Below, piece by piece: positions 48,113 to 59,174 of a DNA stretch of 64,000 bases (position 1 is the stretch's first letter; every line of letters starts with the position of its first letter). The stretch spans positions 6,386,001 through 6,450,000 of the forward strand of contig JAFREQ010000035.1 in NCBI GenBank assembly GCA_025331565.1, in the 5' to 3' direction. The position numbers and the translations under genes were made by a program. Below the pieces are notes generated by a model, which had not been told where the DNA came from, did no database searches, and was given only the letters and a program-made list of their open reading frames with translations. The DNA is from Holacanthus passer. Its lineage: Eukaryota > Chordata > Actinopteri > Pomacanthidae.

Positions 48113-51100
48113 ATGGCATTACGCACGGTTGGCACGCCACTTTACGCATATGCGTGTATTTTTGTGGTCATCCTGCAGGCTGCACAGTCTCAGAGGGACC
48201 CGGGGACACAACAAGGAGACAACCAAAGATCAGCTCTCCGGCAGACTCTGCAGTGGTCGCACAATGGAAAGGTCTTTAGCATTTTAAGCCAGGGCTCGGA
48301 GTACCAGCCGCCGAGGCGCAGGGGCGCACCGCAGGAGCAAGTGCAGGCGCGTCCTGTCACCATCATCCGCGACGCACACGTGAGACATCAGGACACCTCG
48401 AGCCAGCCGGCGGACCAGCAGCAGCCTCACAGTCCGGGCTCCAGCCCTCACAGCCCCGGCGGGCTCCCTCCTCCTCTGCAGCGGCTCATGAGAGCGCACC
48501 AGCACCGCCAGCATCCCCAGGAGCGCACGGAGCCTCCGAGGAGCGGCGGAGCCAACGACACACGGGAGAAGGTCACTGTCAGCCCGCCTCCGCCCCGCAG
48601 AGAGGACATGATGGTCGGAGATGACCCCTACGACCCCTACAAGTCCATTGATAGTGATAATCCCTATTACAATTATTATGACGTTTACGAGAGACCCAGG
48701 CCCAGATCGAGACCCGGGTACGGCACAAGTAACCATCAGTATGGTAAGAGAGGGGATCAAGTCATTCATGTCATAGATGTGAGCCATGAAGTGTGGTTAG
48801 GATGTGAAAATAGTTCCTGTCAATCAATCAATCAGTTAATCAATTAGTTAATCAATGAATCAGTGTGTCTTTCTTGTCCACAAGCAACAATCGAGTTATT
48901 AATGAGATGGATATGAAACATGAAGTGAGGCTGAGGATGTGAAAATGCTTCCTGTTTACCAATCAGTCAATCACTGTCTTTGTCTTGTCCACAAGCAACA
49001 TCCAAGTCATTAATGAGATAGATATGAACCATGAAGTGATGCTGAGGATGTGAAAATGCTTCCTGTCTATCAATCAATCTATCAGTTAATCAATCAGTCA
49101 GTGTGTCTCTCTTTGTCTCCAAATTCCTGCACATCAATTTGGAATCTTTTTTTTATTTTGTTTATTTGTACGTATTCATGAATTTAAAATATTCATTTAG
49201 TGATTTTGTCAATTTATTATGCACTTTTATTTATTTTGCTATTCTTTCAGGTCTGCCTGATCTCGTACCGGACCCATACTACATTCAAGCCTCTGCTTAC
49301 GCCCAGAGAGTCCCAATGTACAACCTGAGATGTGCAGCTGAGGAAAACTGCCTGTCAAGGTAGACTGCTGTCAGAACGTATCCACATGGGCAAGAAAAAA
49401 AAAAAAAAAAAAAACAGGGTTTGCAGCCAAGTCTGAGTGTGATTCAGAGTGCTTTGAGCCATAACAACCACCTCAAGTGTTTGTGGGTGAGGGCTGCCCA
49501 GTGGAACCAGGAGGTAAAATTAGCTGAATCCTGCCACTGATGGTGAAGAGGGGTGGAGGTGGGGTGGATTTCTGTAAAGTTTAATCATAGTTCGTCCAAA
49601 AAGAGAAAGCTCGGATGGTAAACACATTATCGAAAACTAACCCAAACAACCACGTGCCTTCAAACTATTTTTCCACCCGCCATTTATACATAGGCTGCCT
49701 TCAGTCAGACGCTGAAAGCCTGCTCCACTCAGAGGAGGGGATGGAGAAGGAAAAACAATCCTAGTGATGTAATCATGTCCATATATGACCTGTGTGTGTG
49801 CGTTTTTTTCTCTTACGCTCTTCCTTTGTTTTGTGCCTGCAGCTCAGCCTATAGATCCAGTATCAGAGATTATGACACCCGTATGCTGCTGAGGTTTCCT
49901 CAGAGAGTCAAGAACCAGGGGACAGCGGACTTCCTCCCCAACAGGCCACGTTACTCCTGGGAGTGGCACAGCTGTCACCAGTGAGTATAATGTCATGCCA
50001 GCAGTGTCCACTTCACCATCACACAGTGAAACAGTCTCTGTGACTTGTGGCTGTTCCTTTGCATCATTTGTTCTCACTGGCCAACAACCTGCTGGCATCA
50101 ATTAGTTGTTTGCATGAAGATTTCTTGCATAAACGCTCTGAATGCAGACTGAGACATCTCGTGTCTCAATCAGATATAGATCAGAAACATTGTATTTATT
50201 TGTGTTTGAGAATTTGAATTGGAGACAGAATATTTTCTTCTCACATTGTATCTCAAAAGTTAGATCTGTGTAGTTGTTTTTTTCATCAGTCACAAATGTA
50301 AGGCACCAGTTGTTTACACGAGATGCCATTTGTCACGACACTATTTGTCTTTTCCAGTCTGTAGTTGTGGTATGGCACCCCCTGTTGAACCACAGTTGTG
50401 TTACTTTTGGCTGTTTTATAGTTTTTCTTGGCTGATTTATTGCTCTGTAGAGATTTTTGATATGAGGACTGAAATCTTAACACGAGTGTTATTTGTATTT
50501 TTAGGCTTTCAGAGATGTAATTTTTCTCATTTTTACAATCACAGTATAAAGACTGTACAACCAGCTTCAGTCTTTTTCAAAAGATGATGTTACTGAACTA
50601 CATATGACCTTTGAATTCGGTTAATTTACAACTGCAAAGCCAGACGTTGTAAAATATAGAGGATAATGAGCCAAAAAGGAAAACTGCTGCTATTTTCATC
50701 CTGTTATAGAGCCTTTGGAAATGTGCCCAGTTTTCCTTGATTCTACAGAAACTACCTCAGTCCTTAGTTATGTTGTGAGACAACCAGTCCACTGTGCTAA
50801 TCCCCAAGATGGAGCACATTTGGCAGTCATCCAATAAACTGCTGATGTAGACTGTATAGATTTTTTGTCAGTGTTTTGAAAGTCGACTGATGTTAAAGTC
50901 CAGACTGTTTCTGTCTCATTAAATAAACTGTCTCTAAGATAATGAAGTGAAAGCAGATTCAGTTTTATGTGTACATAATAAATAAAATAAGCACCTATGA
51001 TGTTTTCAGTCACAGTGACTTGCAGCCATTTGAATGACCACCAGGAAATGTCCAACAAAATGTAATCAAATGTTAATCAGTAATTGTATAAATGTGGCTC

Positions 51101-53985
51101 AGGAACAAAAGCATTCCCTGGTCAGCTTCAACATGACAGACGGTGCCTGGTTGTTTTAGTTTAAGTCCCAGATTGATGTGGAACTCACTCAGTTCAGATT
51201 AAAAATGTTGTTGAACACTCTTGCTGCTGATCCACAGGCACTTTCACAGCATGGATGAGTTCAGCCACTACGAGCTGCTGGATGCCCAAACTCACCAGTC
51301 GATGGCCGAGGGACACAAGGCCAGTTTCTGCCTGGAGGACACTTCCTGTGACTACGGCTACTACAGGCGATTCGCCTGCACCGCACACACCCAGGTCTAC
51401 AAAGATACCTGCTGAAAAGACAACAGTTTTCAGAAATATTGTTACTCACTTTAAAGACAGCCAGACAAAAATAATCCCTCTTAATAATCACTTATGACCC
51501 ACTAGAAGTGTGTGGTGGTGTCTGTATCTGCATCTGCCATCTGCTTGCTGCTTCCTGCTGCTTCAGAACATTTCTGGGCGTCAGCGTTTGGGTAGTGGGT
51601 GTGTAGCCCCCAGCCAATAACAGTGTGCCGGGTGTGAGGATGGGACTCGTAGAGAAAATCTAGAGACCAGGTGCTAGATCGTAAGCACGCGTCCAATAGG
51701 AGCCATTGAGACAGGGGGGAGAGGCCAAATTTGAAAGCTTATCAACAGCCACCAACAAATCTGCCTTTAACACTGCTCTGATTGATGTTTTTATATTCAC
51801 TGATAAAGACCACGCCATTAAAGACATGGATAAGATATGGAGGATAGCCAAGATGATGTGGAAGGCATTGATTGTGGGTGCATAGGGATGGATGGAGGTG
51901 ATGGTTCAGGGTTGATGGGATGAGGCCCTGGAAGTAATGAGGTTTGTGGACAGATGGATGGAAGAGCATGTTGATGGACCGGTGTCATCTGGTGGAGGGA
52001 AGACACAAGGGAGTGTTTTCACTTTACATTAATGTGGAATTGTCTCCACGTGGAACCTTTAGTTGCCATTCATAGCTCTGCCAACATGTTGCATTTCAAC
52101 CTGCAACACTACCTTACCCCTAATCCCTTGCACACCTTAAACCTTTCCCTATTGATCTAAAGCATAGGACTTCTCAATGTACAATGTATAAAACTAAACA
52201 TATGTACCACTGTACACCATTAACAAGTACCACTGGAACCAGGAGAGTTGAGACTCTGAGTGGAGGAGCCATCTCTTCATGTACTGTGATTTGGATAGAG
52301 AGAAAGAAAAAAGTGAGTTTAGAGGGGATGGATGTGAAAACTGAATTGGACGAGGTCTCCTTAAGCAGTTTTTGTGTGGAAATGGGATGTGCTTGAGGCA
52401 TAGTCCAGAAGTTGTAACACTTCATTTAACAACGGATCGCCTCACTACTTGTATGTGACAAACATAGAGAGAATTATTATCCAACTCTCGTCAGCTCTGC
52501 ATTTAGCTTCTTTCAGCTCATTGTTTTGGTTTTATGGCCCACAACAATCAGTCTGCTGTTTTGGTTCAGTCTCACTGCTCTCATCTGCTTGATTTATGCC
52601 ACAGCAAGCAGCTGTTTTCAGTAACAAAATAACACACAAAATTAGCAACTAGATGGCGAACATAGTGGAGCATTTTGTAGATAAAGAGTGTGATATTTCC
52701 CTCAGGAATTTCTGGCAACGCTGAAACTGAAGCAACTAAATGGAATTCAGCCGTCATCAATTTTATTTGAACATGCACTCTTCCTACTGCGACATGTCAA
52801 CATGTCGAAATGTAGAAAAGGTCCATTTGAATAAAAATTATTGCAAATCAAAAGGTCACCTCAAGAAATATAGGTAGAAAGGTAACTTAAAACTGCAATG
52901 ATACGTTGTTGCACATTCACACTGCAATGGTTTTGTTTGACTTGGGTTACACGAGTGTTCAGACCAAATTGGACGATAACAACTTTACTGACTGCTTTTC
53001 ACTGAATGACCTAGTTGTAAGATTTAGTTCATGCATAACTAAACACCAGAGTGGAGCTAAGAAAAACAAGTGCTCTTTTACTGAGGCAGCTGTCCTTTAG
53101 AGAACTACTTTAGTATTTCCTTCTTGCATGGGCCAGTGATGATGGTGATTTAATGATTTCCCGTTCCTCCTGCAAGATGATCCTACCTGCCCAAAAGTCT
53201 GTGATCAGTTGTTTAGCACATGATTTCTTTTTCCATCCAGCTCTTTTTTCTCTGCCTCTTTTTGCTGACATTGGATCTCACAACTACACTAAGACTAAAC
53301 CAAAAACACAGCTATAATTATTGTTGTTTTAATCATAAGCTTCATTATTACATTAGATATTATACTGTAATAAAACTTTAAAGTCTGCTAAAGCTACAGT
53401 TGTTGTTCTTAATGTAAAAGGGCCATGTATTGTTTATGAAAGAAGTTTGCTTGTTTATATATTGTTTGATATGGATCTTGTCCAATGCGCAGGGCCTGAG
53501 CCCAGGATGTTATGATACCTACAACGCAGACATCGACTGCCAGTGGATTGACATCACAGATGTGAAACCTGGAAACTATATCCTCAAGGTTTGTTAGAAA
53601 TACCAGATGGGACCTCCTGAGACCCCAAAACCCTTTAAAAGAGTTGCCTGGAAGCACAATGCATTCTTGAACATTTGATTGGAGTCTGTGCTGTTTCTGT
53701 ATTTCTGTTGCTATGCTTATGATTCTTATATGCATATTTTGTCATTCTCCACAGGTCAGTGTAAATCCACACTATCAGGTCCCAGAAAGTGACTACAGCA
53801 ACAACATCGTGCGCTGTGATGTTCGCTACACTGGCAACTACGCCTACCTGTCAGGCTGTCACATGTCAACGTAAGTATCATGTGTCGATTAACATTAATA
53901 GTAATGTTCTTCAATATTCCTCAGGTCCACCACTAATCCTTACGGCGTTATTGTGCTTTTCTTCATTTTTCTTTTCAGGTATTAA
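48113..53985 (+). CDS. lox: Protein-lysine 6-oxidase (lysyl oxidase)
   Basis: The seven exons are 48113-48743, 49251-49359, 49843-49980, 51238-51394, 53493-53588, 53755-53870 and 53979-53985. The product is 417 aa, the same length as human LOX. It has a signal peptide to about residue 27 and a basic, Pro/Gln/His-rich propeptide. The BMP1-type cleavage site is Gly169-Asp170 (MVGDDPYDPY). The Tyr-rich segment DNPYYNYYDVYERPRP follows, then the catalytic domain. Copper ligands His292, 294 and 296 lie in WEWHSCHQHFH, and the LTQ cofactor pair is Lys320 (EGHKASF) and Tyr355 (CYDTYNADIDC). LOX is a secreted copper amine oxidase that crosslinks collagen and elastin. The upstream in-frame ATG at 48047 is less likely because MALRTVG directly precedes the signal peptide. 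The last exon encodes only the final Tyr after a split Thr. VPDPYYIQAS and the downstream snx24 favour LOX over LOXL1. AATAAA at 54503. Confidence 0.96.
48758..49122. repeat. Three-unit minisatellite in lox intron 1
   Basis: Three head-to-tail units of about 110-130 bases start near 48758, 48888 and 48999. Each has a core aagtcattaatgagatagat / atgaaccatgaagtg / gaggatgtgaaaatgcttcc followed by a run of ATCA-type tetranucleotides. Units 2 and 3 are closest to each other, and unit 1 has diverged most. The array begins only about 15 bases after the exon-1 donor. Confidence 0.8.
49394..49414. repeat. Poly(A) tract in lox intron 2
   Basis: About 20 consecutive A residues lie shortly after the exon-2 donor. 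No recognisable SINE body precedes it on this strand. Confidence 0.9.
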
Positions 53986-55398
53986 GAGATGACATTCACA
54001 GCATGTTCTGTAAATGACAATGAAGAGGACTGCATATGAAAGCATATCAGACATCATGAAACAAATTTTAAATTTTTAGTGATGTTGTTTATAATTTATA
54101 ATAATCCCAATTTTTTTTTTAAAGTAGCAATCATCTGACATCATAGTGCCAGATAATGTTGAATTCTTCTTTACTCGTGTGGGAAAGCAGTTTTTTCTCC
54201 TTACTGATAACTATATTCTCTTGTTAATTTTCTGGGGCATTTTTCATTTCCTACTTCTATTGCATTGTACTGTATGCTTGTTTTTCATACCATTTGTGAA
54301 ATAGTTAAAGAAAAAAATTCATGAAATTTACAATTTTAGAAAAGCTAAATACAAACATAAACCAGCTTGCCCTCATTGTTAAGTCAATATGAATTATATC
54401 ATGATTTTAAAATGAAGCAGTTGTTTAAAGGGAAATGTATTTGTTATATTTATAAGCAACGGAAGAAACTGTCTTTACTCCAAAGCTTTTGGTGAAACTT
54501 TGAATAAAAGGTTGTGATATTGTATCACTTCTTTGATTTTTTTTTCTGAACAGTTTTAAGTGACTTCCCTCCTGTCTTACTTTTGTTCCTTACTTTTTTT
54601 ATTTGTTATTGTTACACACACACACACACACATTGAATCACAAACACACCACACTGTGTAAAAACATGAATATAAAAGGTTAAAAGTAGGACTGCAAAGT
54701 AATTATTATTTCCACAGATTATGATTGACAAAGCTGAAAGAGGCTAAAATAGATGTGGAAACGAGGGAAAATTAATCTGTGGGTTCATATGAGCGACCCC
54801 TTTTGCATCCAAGACATCACGTGATTCATTGCCAATATAAAAATATTGATAATAGCCACTGTAAGAGAGGCATGGTGTGATTGGCTAAAAGATGAGGCAG
54901 TGATGACATGCAACATTATCAAATAAAAACAATCTTTTGAATAAAGGACATTTTCAAATAAAAATGTAATGAAATTTAAAATTTAACTCCAACAAAACTA
55001 TCAAATTATGAAAATAAGAATGAAGAATAAAATGCGTTTCAAGGATTATTTCAGAAAATATTGTATTTGTTTTAAACAATGTATTCACATGGTAATTTAT
55101 GTTGTATTTGCTGATTTATTTATTGGTTTGATATCTAACACTTAAGAGCTCAACTTCCTGTTTTGCACCATTTTTTACAACAAATGAACCATAAAATCAC
55201 AGTATGCTCACGTTCGCAGTGTCCTCCGCTCCACCAGGGGGCAGCGCTGAGACTGCGTTCATGTTGTTTGACTCCAGTGATTTTTATCAGGCAGCCGGAC
55301 AAACTGGAGTAAAACCACCAGCAGTGTGTGTGTTTGTATGTGTGTGTGTGAACTGGGATCAAATATTATCTACAAAACTGCTCGTTTTTCAAGTCAGC
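53986..55398. other. lox 3' UTR and lox-snx24 spacer
   Basis: The lox 3' UTR runs to AATAAA at 54503-54508. A (CA)n tract lies at 54614-54632. Most of the rest is AT-rich. The last 200 bases are more CpG-rich and contain the CTCF-like site listed next, and probably the snx24 promoter. Confidence 0.5.
55229..55250 (+). promoter_or_regulatory. Strong CTCF-like motif upstream of snx24
   Basis: CTCCACCAGGGGGCAGCGCT matches the vertebrate CTCF core (CCACNAGRGGGCAGC-type) essentially throughout. It lies about 165 bases before the snx24 start codon, between the tandem lox and snx24 genes. Confidence 0.55.
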
Positions 55399-58300
55399 AT
55401 GCATCCGGTCAGAGTGTCGATTCCGTCGTTCCGGTCAGAAAACAACTCGATGGAGAAAGGATTCACGGTAAAGCTGCTCAGTAATAATAACCTCTGTGTG
55501 TCTGTCTGTCGTCTCTGCTGCTGTCATCAGGTTTTTATTTAACTCGCATGTTATTTCTGTGCCATTCCAACAATCTCCCGTTTAACATCAATCATAATGA
55601 AAATCATAATGTTTAATGTTAATGTGAGGCTTTTTTGTCGGACGCCTCAAATCAGCCCTGAACTCACCTTGTTTTTATAGTAAACATGTCAGGCTTCAAA
55701 TCAAGTGGTTCAAGAATCTAAAGAGCAAAAACTTATGCAGAATAAAACTTGGGGCTGGATTTTAATTTAAGAAATAATTTGTATCTAATTAAAGCCACTG
55801 GACGTGTAAACCAACCCACCCACCAGGTCAGAGGATCCTCAGCTGTCTGACATATATATATAACACTGATTTGAATTATGGTCTTAATTCATTTTAGATG
55901 GGAACCTCATATTTAGTGTTGATGATCCTTTTATTTCACCCCCATTCATTTCACTTTAATGGGGCACACAGCAATTTAAATCTTTCAATAAGACTTACAT
56001 GTACTGATTTTAGTAGCATAGGTCAGCCTCCAAAAACACTGGATCCTACATTTCCCATAAGGCAATCAATAGCCTTTTGGATAGAGTCTGAAGTCTCATG
56101 TCTTTCAAACTCAATGCCTCCAGATTTCAAGGCAAACTTTCGGTCATAATTTAGTTCCAATTCCAGTACTTTTACGCATGGGTGTCTGCTGATGCCAAGT
56201 ACCTACCTAGTCCTGTCTTTTCACTAAATTTACAGTAAAAGTTTGGTATTTTGGGAAATACACTTATTTCTTGGAATCACTCAGCAAACTGGCTTCTGAC
56301 GACACCTTCATACGTACAGTGGAGACACTAAAGTGGTAATAACGGTATTTCCCAAGAACTATTCCTTTAAATTCCTCACATATAAACTGAGTAAGCAGCC
56401 TGTTGTGAATGAATGAATGAATGAATGAATGTGGAACTGATACTGAACTGATAGTGGAAACACTGAATTTTATAATGACATTGAGCTGTTCCAGGATTTG
56501 TTAATAATTCTTACTTGTTGGCTCTCGGGGAGATGTGGTATGTGTTCACGTTGCCAGACCAGAATTGCATTAACAACTGCCGTCATTTAAGAGTGGAGTG
56601 GATTTCCTCTTTTACATAAAGCTGGCAAAAACAGTATTGTTTGTGCAGTATCTGCAGCTTTTACGGAAGAATCCACTTGAATCGGGGAAGTCTGTTTAGG
56701 GATGTCAGTAACTGACAGATGACTTTTTCTTATAGAGCAGCAAGATGTTTCCTGTTGGTAACTAGCTGACATAGGCTGTAAGTGACAGCGTCAGAGTCAG
56801 CCACACACTGACTGGATGCACTGGGAGGGGACATTCATGGCTGATGGGCTCTGATGATAAATCATGTCTCTGTCAACTGATTGTCAAGGAAGTGAATTCA
56901 CTCTTTTTCTCAAGAGTACTACTAACTTTTTCCTTTCTCTCAGGTCTTCAAAATTGAAGTGCTGATGAATGGCAGACAACATACAGTTGAGAAACGCTAC
57001 AGTGAATTCCACGCTTTGCATAAAATGGTGAGATTTAGTGCTTCCTCAACGTTTATGTTCATTTATTTCATGTTGAGCATTGACAAAGTCCTTTCTCAAC
57101 AGGTCAAAATTAATGTTGAAGTCATTAAACTTAAACTTTGATAAATGGAAATCTCATTTTATAGCATTTACCCATATGATTATTAAGTGAATCCATTTGG
57201 GTTTTTTGCCTCTTGTTCTGTCAAATAAGACGATTGACAGATAACAATTTCAGGTTTTAGAGACTAAACAATTAATTGGGCAATCAAAAAACAATACATA
57301 CATTAATTGATAATCATTGGTTGAAGGCCTAATTGTTTAAATAAAATAAATTTTAAAAAATTTAAAACTTAATTTATGTGGCACATTTTATATAAAAAGC
57401 TGCAATACAGCGTGTTTCACAAAACATGGAAAAATTCGACAAAATACAGAAGTGTGTAGAGATGTACAGGAACCAATAAATATTTAATGTGCTTCATGGT
57501 GGTTGGTGGTTAACCACATTCACCAATCAGCATATTAATTTGTTTGAAGTAGTAGCTTTATAGATGAGTTCCTCTTCCTGCTCTGCTCAATAGTCAATAG
57601 TCTGTACAAGCCTTTTTAACTGTGAGGTATAAATAATAGTATGATGATCGCCTGACTTTTCCTGTAGCACTACATATCACATATTTTCACGTATCCTGTG
57701 AAATATCTCAACATCTACCGAATGGATTGGCACAACATTTGGTCAAACTTTTAATGTCTGTGACCGAAGTACCTGACAAATTAATGGCAAAATTAATGAC
57801 ATTCCCTTCAGCCTCATCTGTAGTTTGTGTTTAGTGCTAATTAGCAAACTCTAGCATCCCAACATGCCACAGTAGGATGTGTCAAAGCATTACTGTGCCA
57901 ATGTACAGCTTGACAGAGCTGCTAGCATGCCTGTAAACTTTTTGTTTTTTACTCCTACCTAATCCGCCATGTGCATTTTGTAATGATGTTTTTAAATCCC
58001 TCCAGCTAAAGAAGAGCATAAAGCCACCTGAGATCCCTTCGAAGCATGTTAGAAACTGGGTTCCCAAAGTCCTGGAGCAGAGGAGGCAAGGTCTGGAGCT
58101 CTACCTGCAGGTACGCTGACACACCTTCACTCCACCTGCTATGACTCTATATATGAAGTCATGTGCATGGAGGCAGCCTTTCTGCTTTTACCAAATACAA
58201 ATTGTGTGGAATCCAAAGTAAACATACAAACTACAGTACAGATGTAGGAAGGCTAAACAAATTCAGAGCGTTCACCAGAAAAAGGTCATGCAGGTCACTT

Positions 58301-59174
58301 CAGTTATGTACCGCTGCTTCATGGGCACATTGTAATTTGCTTTTGTTTTGCTGTTTTGTCAGACTATAATTATGGAAAATGGGGTTCTTCCAAAAATATT
58401 CCTGGATTTCCTGAATATCCGCCATTTTCCTTCAGTGCCAAAAACAGAAAGCTGTGGGTGAGTTCAAACTGCAGGTTCTCCATGAAATAAAAGACCAATT
58501 TGTGGCATTTTTTTTTTCAAGTCTGTGGGCGAGTTTGTTCCCAGGCCACTGGAAGGTTATGTGGCTTAACTTTCATTTTTCTTCTCTAAGGTCGTTCGAT
58601 ACAGAATCAGAGGAATCAAGGTGAGTTTCCTGTTTTCCTTTCAGTGAATATTTTAAAAACTATTGAATGAAACAGCAGGTCAGATGCCTTGTTTTGCACC
58701 ATTTTTAACCAGTTAAAACGTGTGTCACTATTTGCTCTGCACTTGAACTTTGCCCAGCATGTCAGTGACACCAGGCACATTTCTCCATCCTGTTAATTGA
58801 TATGCAGTATGTAGCCGCCCACAAACTTTCTGACTTCTCCTTTTTGGCCTCTTCTCAGTAAACTTTCACACCAGCCCGTCCTGCTGTTTCTGAGAGACCC
58901 CTACTTGCTGCCATCTGCACATGGTGAGTTCATACTCATGCAAGTATCATAATATACCAATTTACCCCAACTGAATCATTCTAATAGCACAGTTGAAAAG
59001 ATTATTTATGGCAAATTAACTATAAAACTTTTTCAATGTAAAAATGGGCACTGACTTCTTACTAATCTACCTTTTAATTTCAACTTTGCTTCTTGCCTTT
59101 CAGATACATTTTCAAATGTTGTGATTGAAGGTGTGATACATGGAGTTTTCTACCCAGATCTTCAACCAAGGTAG
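55399..59174 (+). CDS. snx24: Sorting nexin 24 (PX-domain protein)
   Basis: The seven exons are 55399-55467, 56944-57027, 58006-58110, 58363-58457, 58591-58620, 58859-58923 and 59104-59174. The product is 172 aa (human about 169). Nearly the whole protein is a PX domain, which binds PI3P on endosomal membranes. It has the lipid-contact signature KRYSEFHALHK (40-50), the PPEIPSK turn (58-64) and RNWVPKVLEQRRQGLELYLQ. Behind it are an acidic Ser/Glu linker (FDTESEESS) and the conserved tail SHQPVLLFLRDPYLLPSA ... HGVFYPDLQPR. Compared with human SNX24 the N-terminus is a few residues longer (MHPVRVSIPSF); the ATG chosen is the only one giving the family start. Introns are normal, including a 30-base coding exon. 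AATAAA at 61234 probably ends the transcript. Confidence 0.96.
56234..56376. mobile_element. Foldback (inverted-repeat) element, copy 3
   Basis: It lies in snx24 intron 1. The left end tattttgggaaatacactta and the right end, whose reverse complement is aaaggaatagttcttgggaa, repeat the outer sequences of the elements at 42096 and 45963. The interior differs. Confidence 0.55.
56407..56431. repeat. (GAAT)n microsatellite
   Basis: About six GAAT units in snx24 intron 1, shortly after the foldback element. Confidence 0.9.
57220..57335. repeat. Interspersed AT-rich repeat, copy 3 (fragment)
   Basis: It lies in snx24 intron 2. It has gacgattgacagataac, actaaacaattaattgg and attaattgataatcattggt, in line with the family at 15738-15906. 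It is diverged. Confidence 0.4.
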
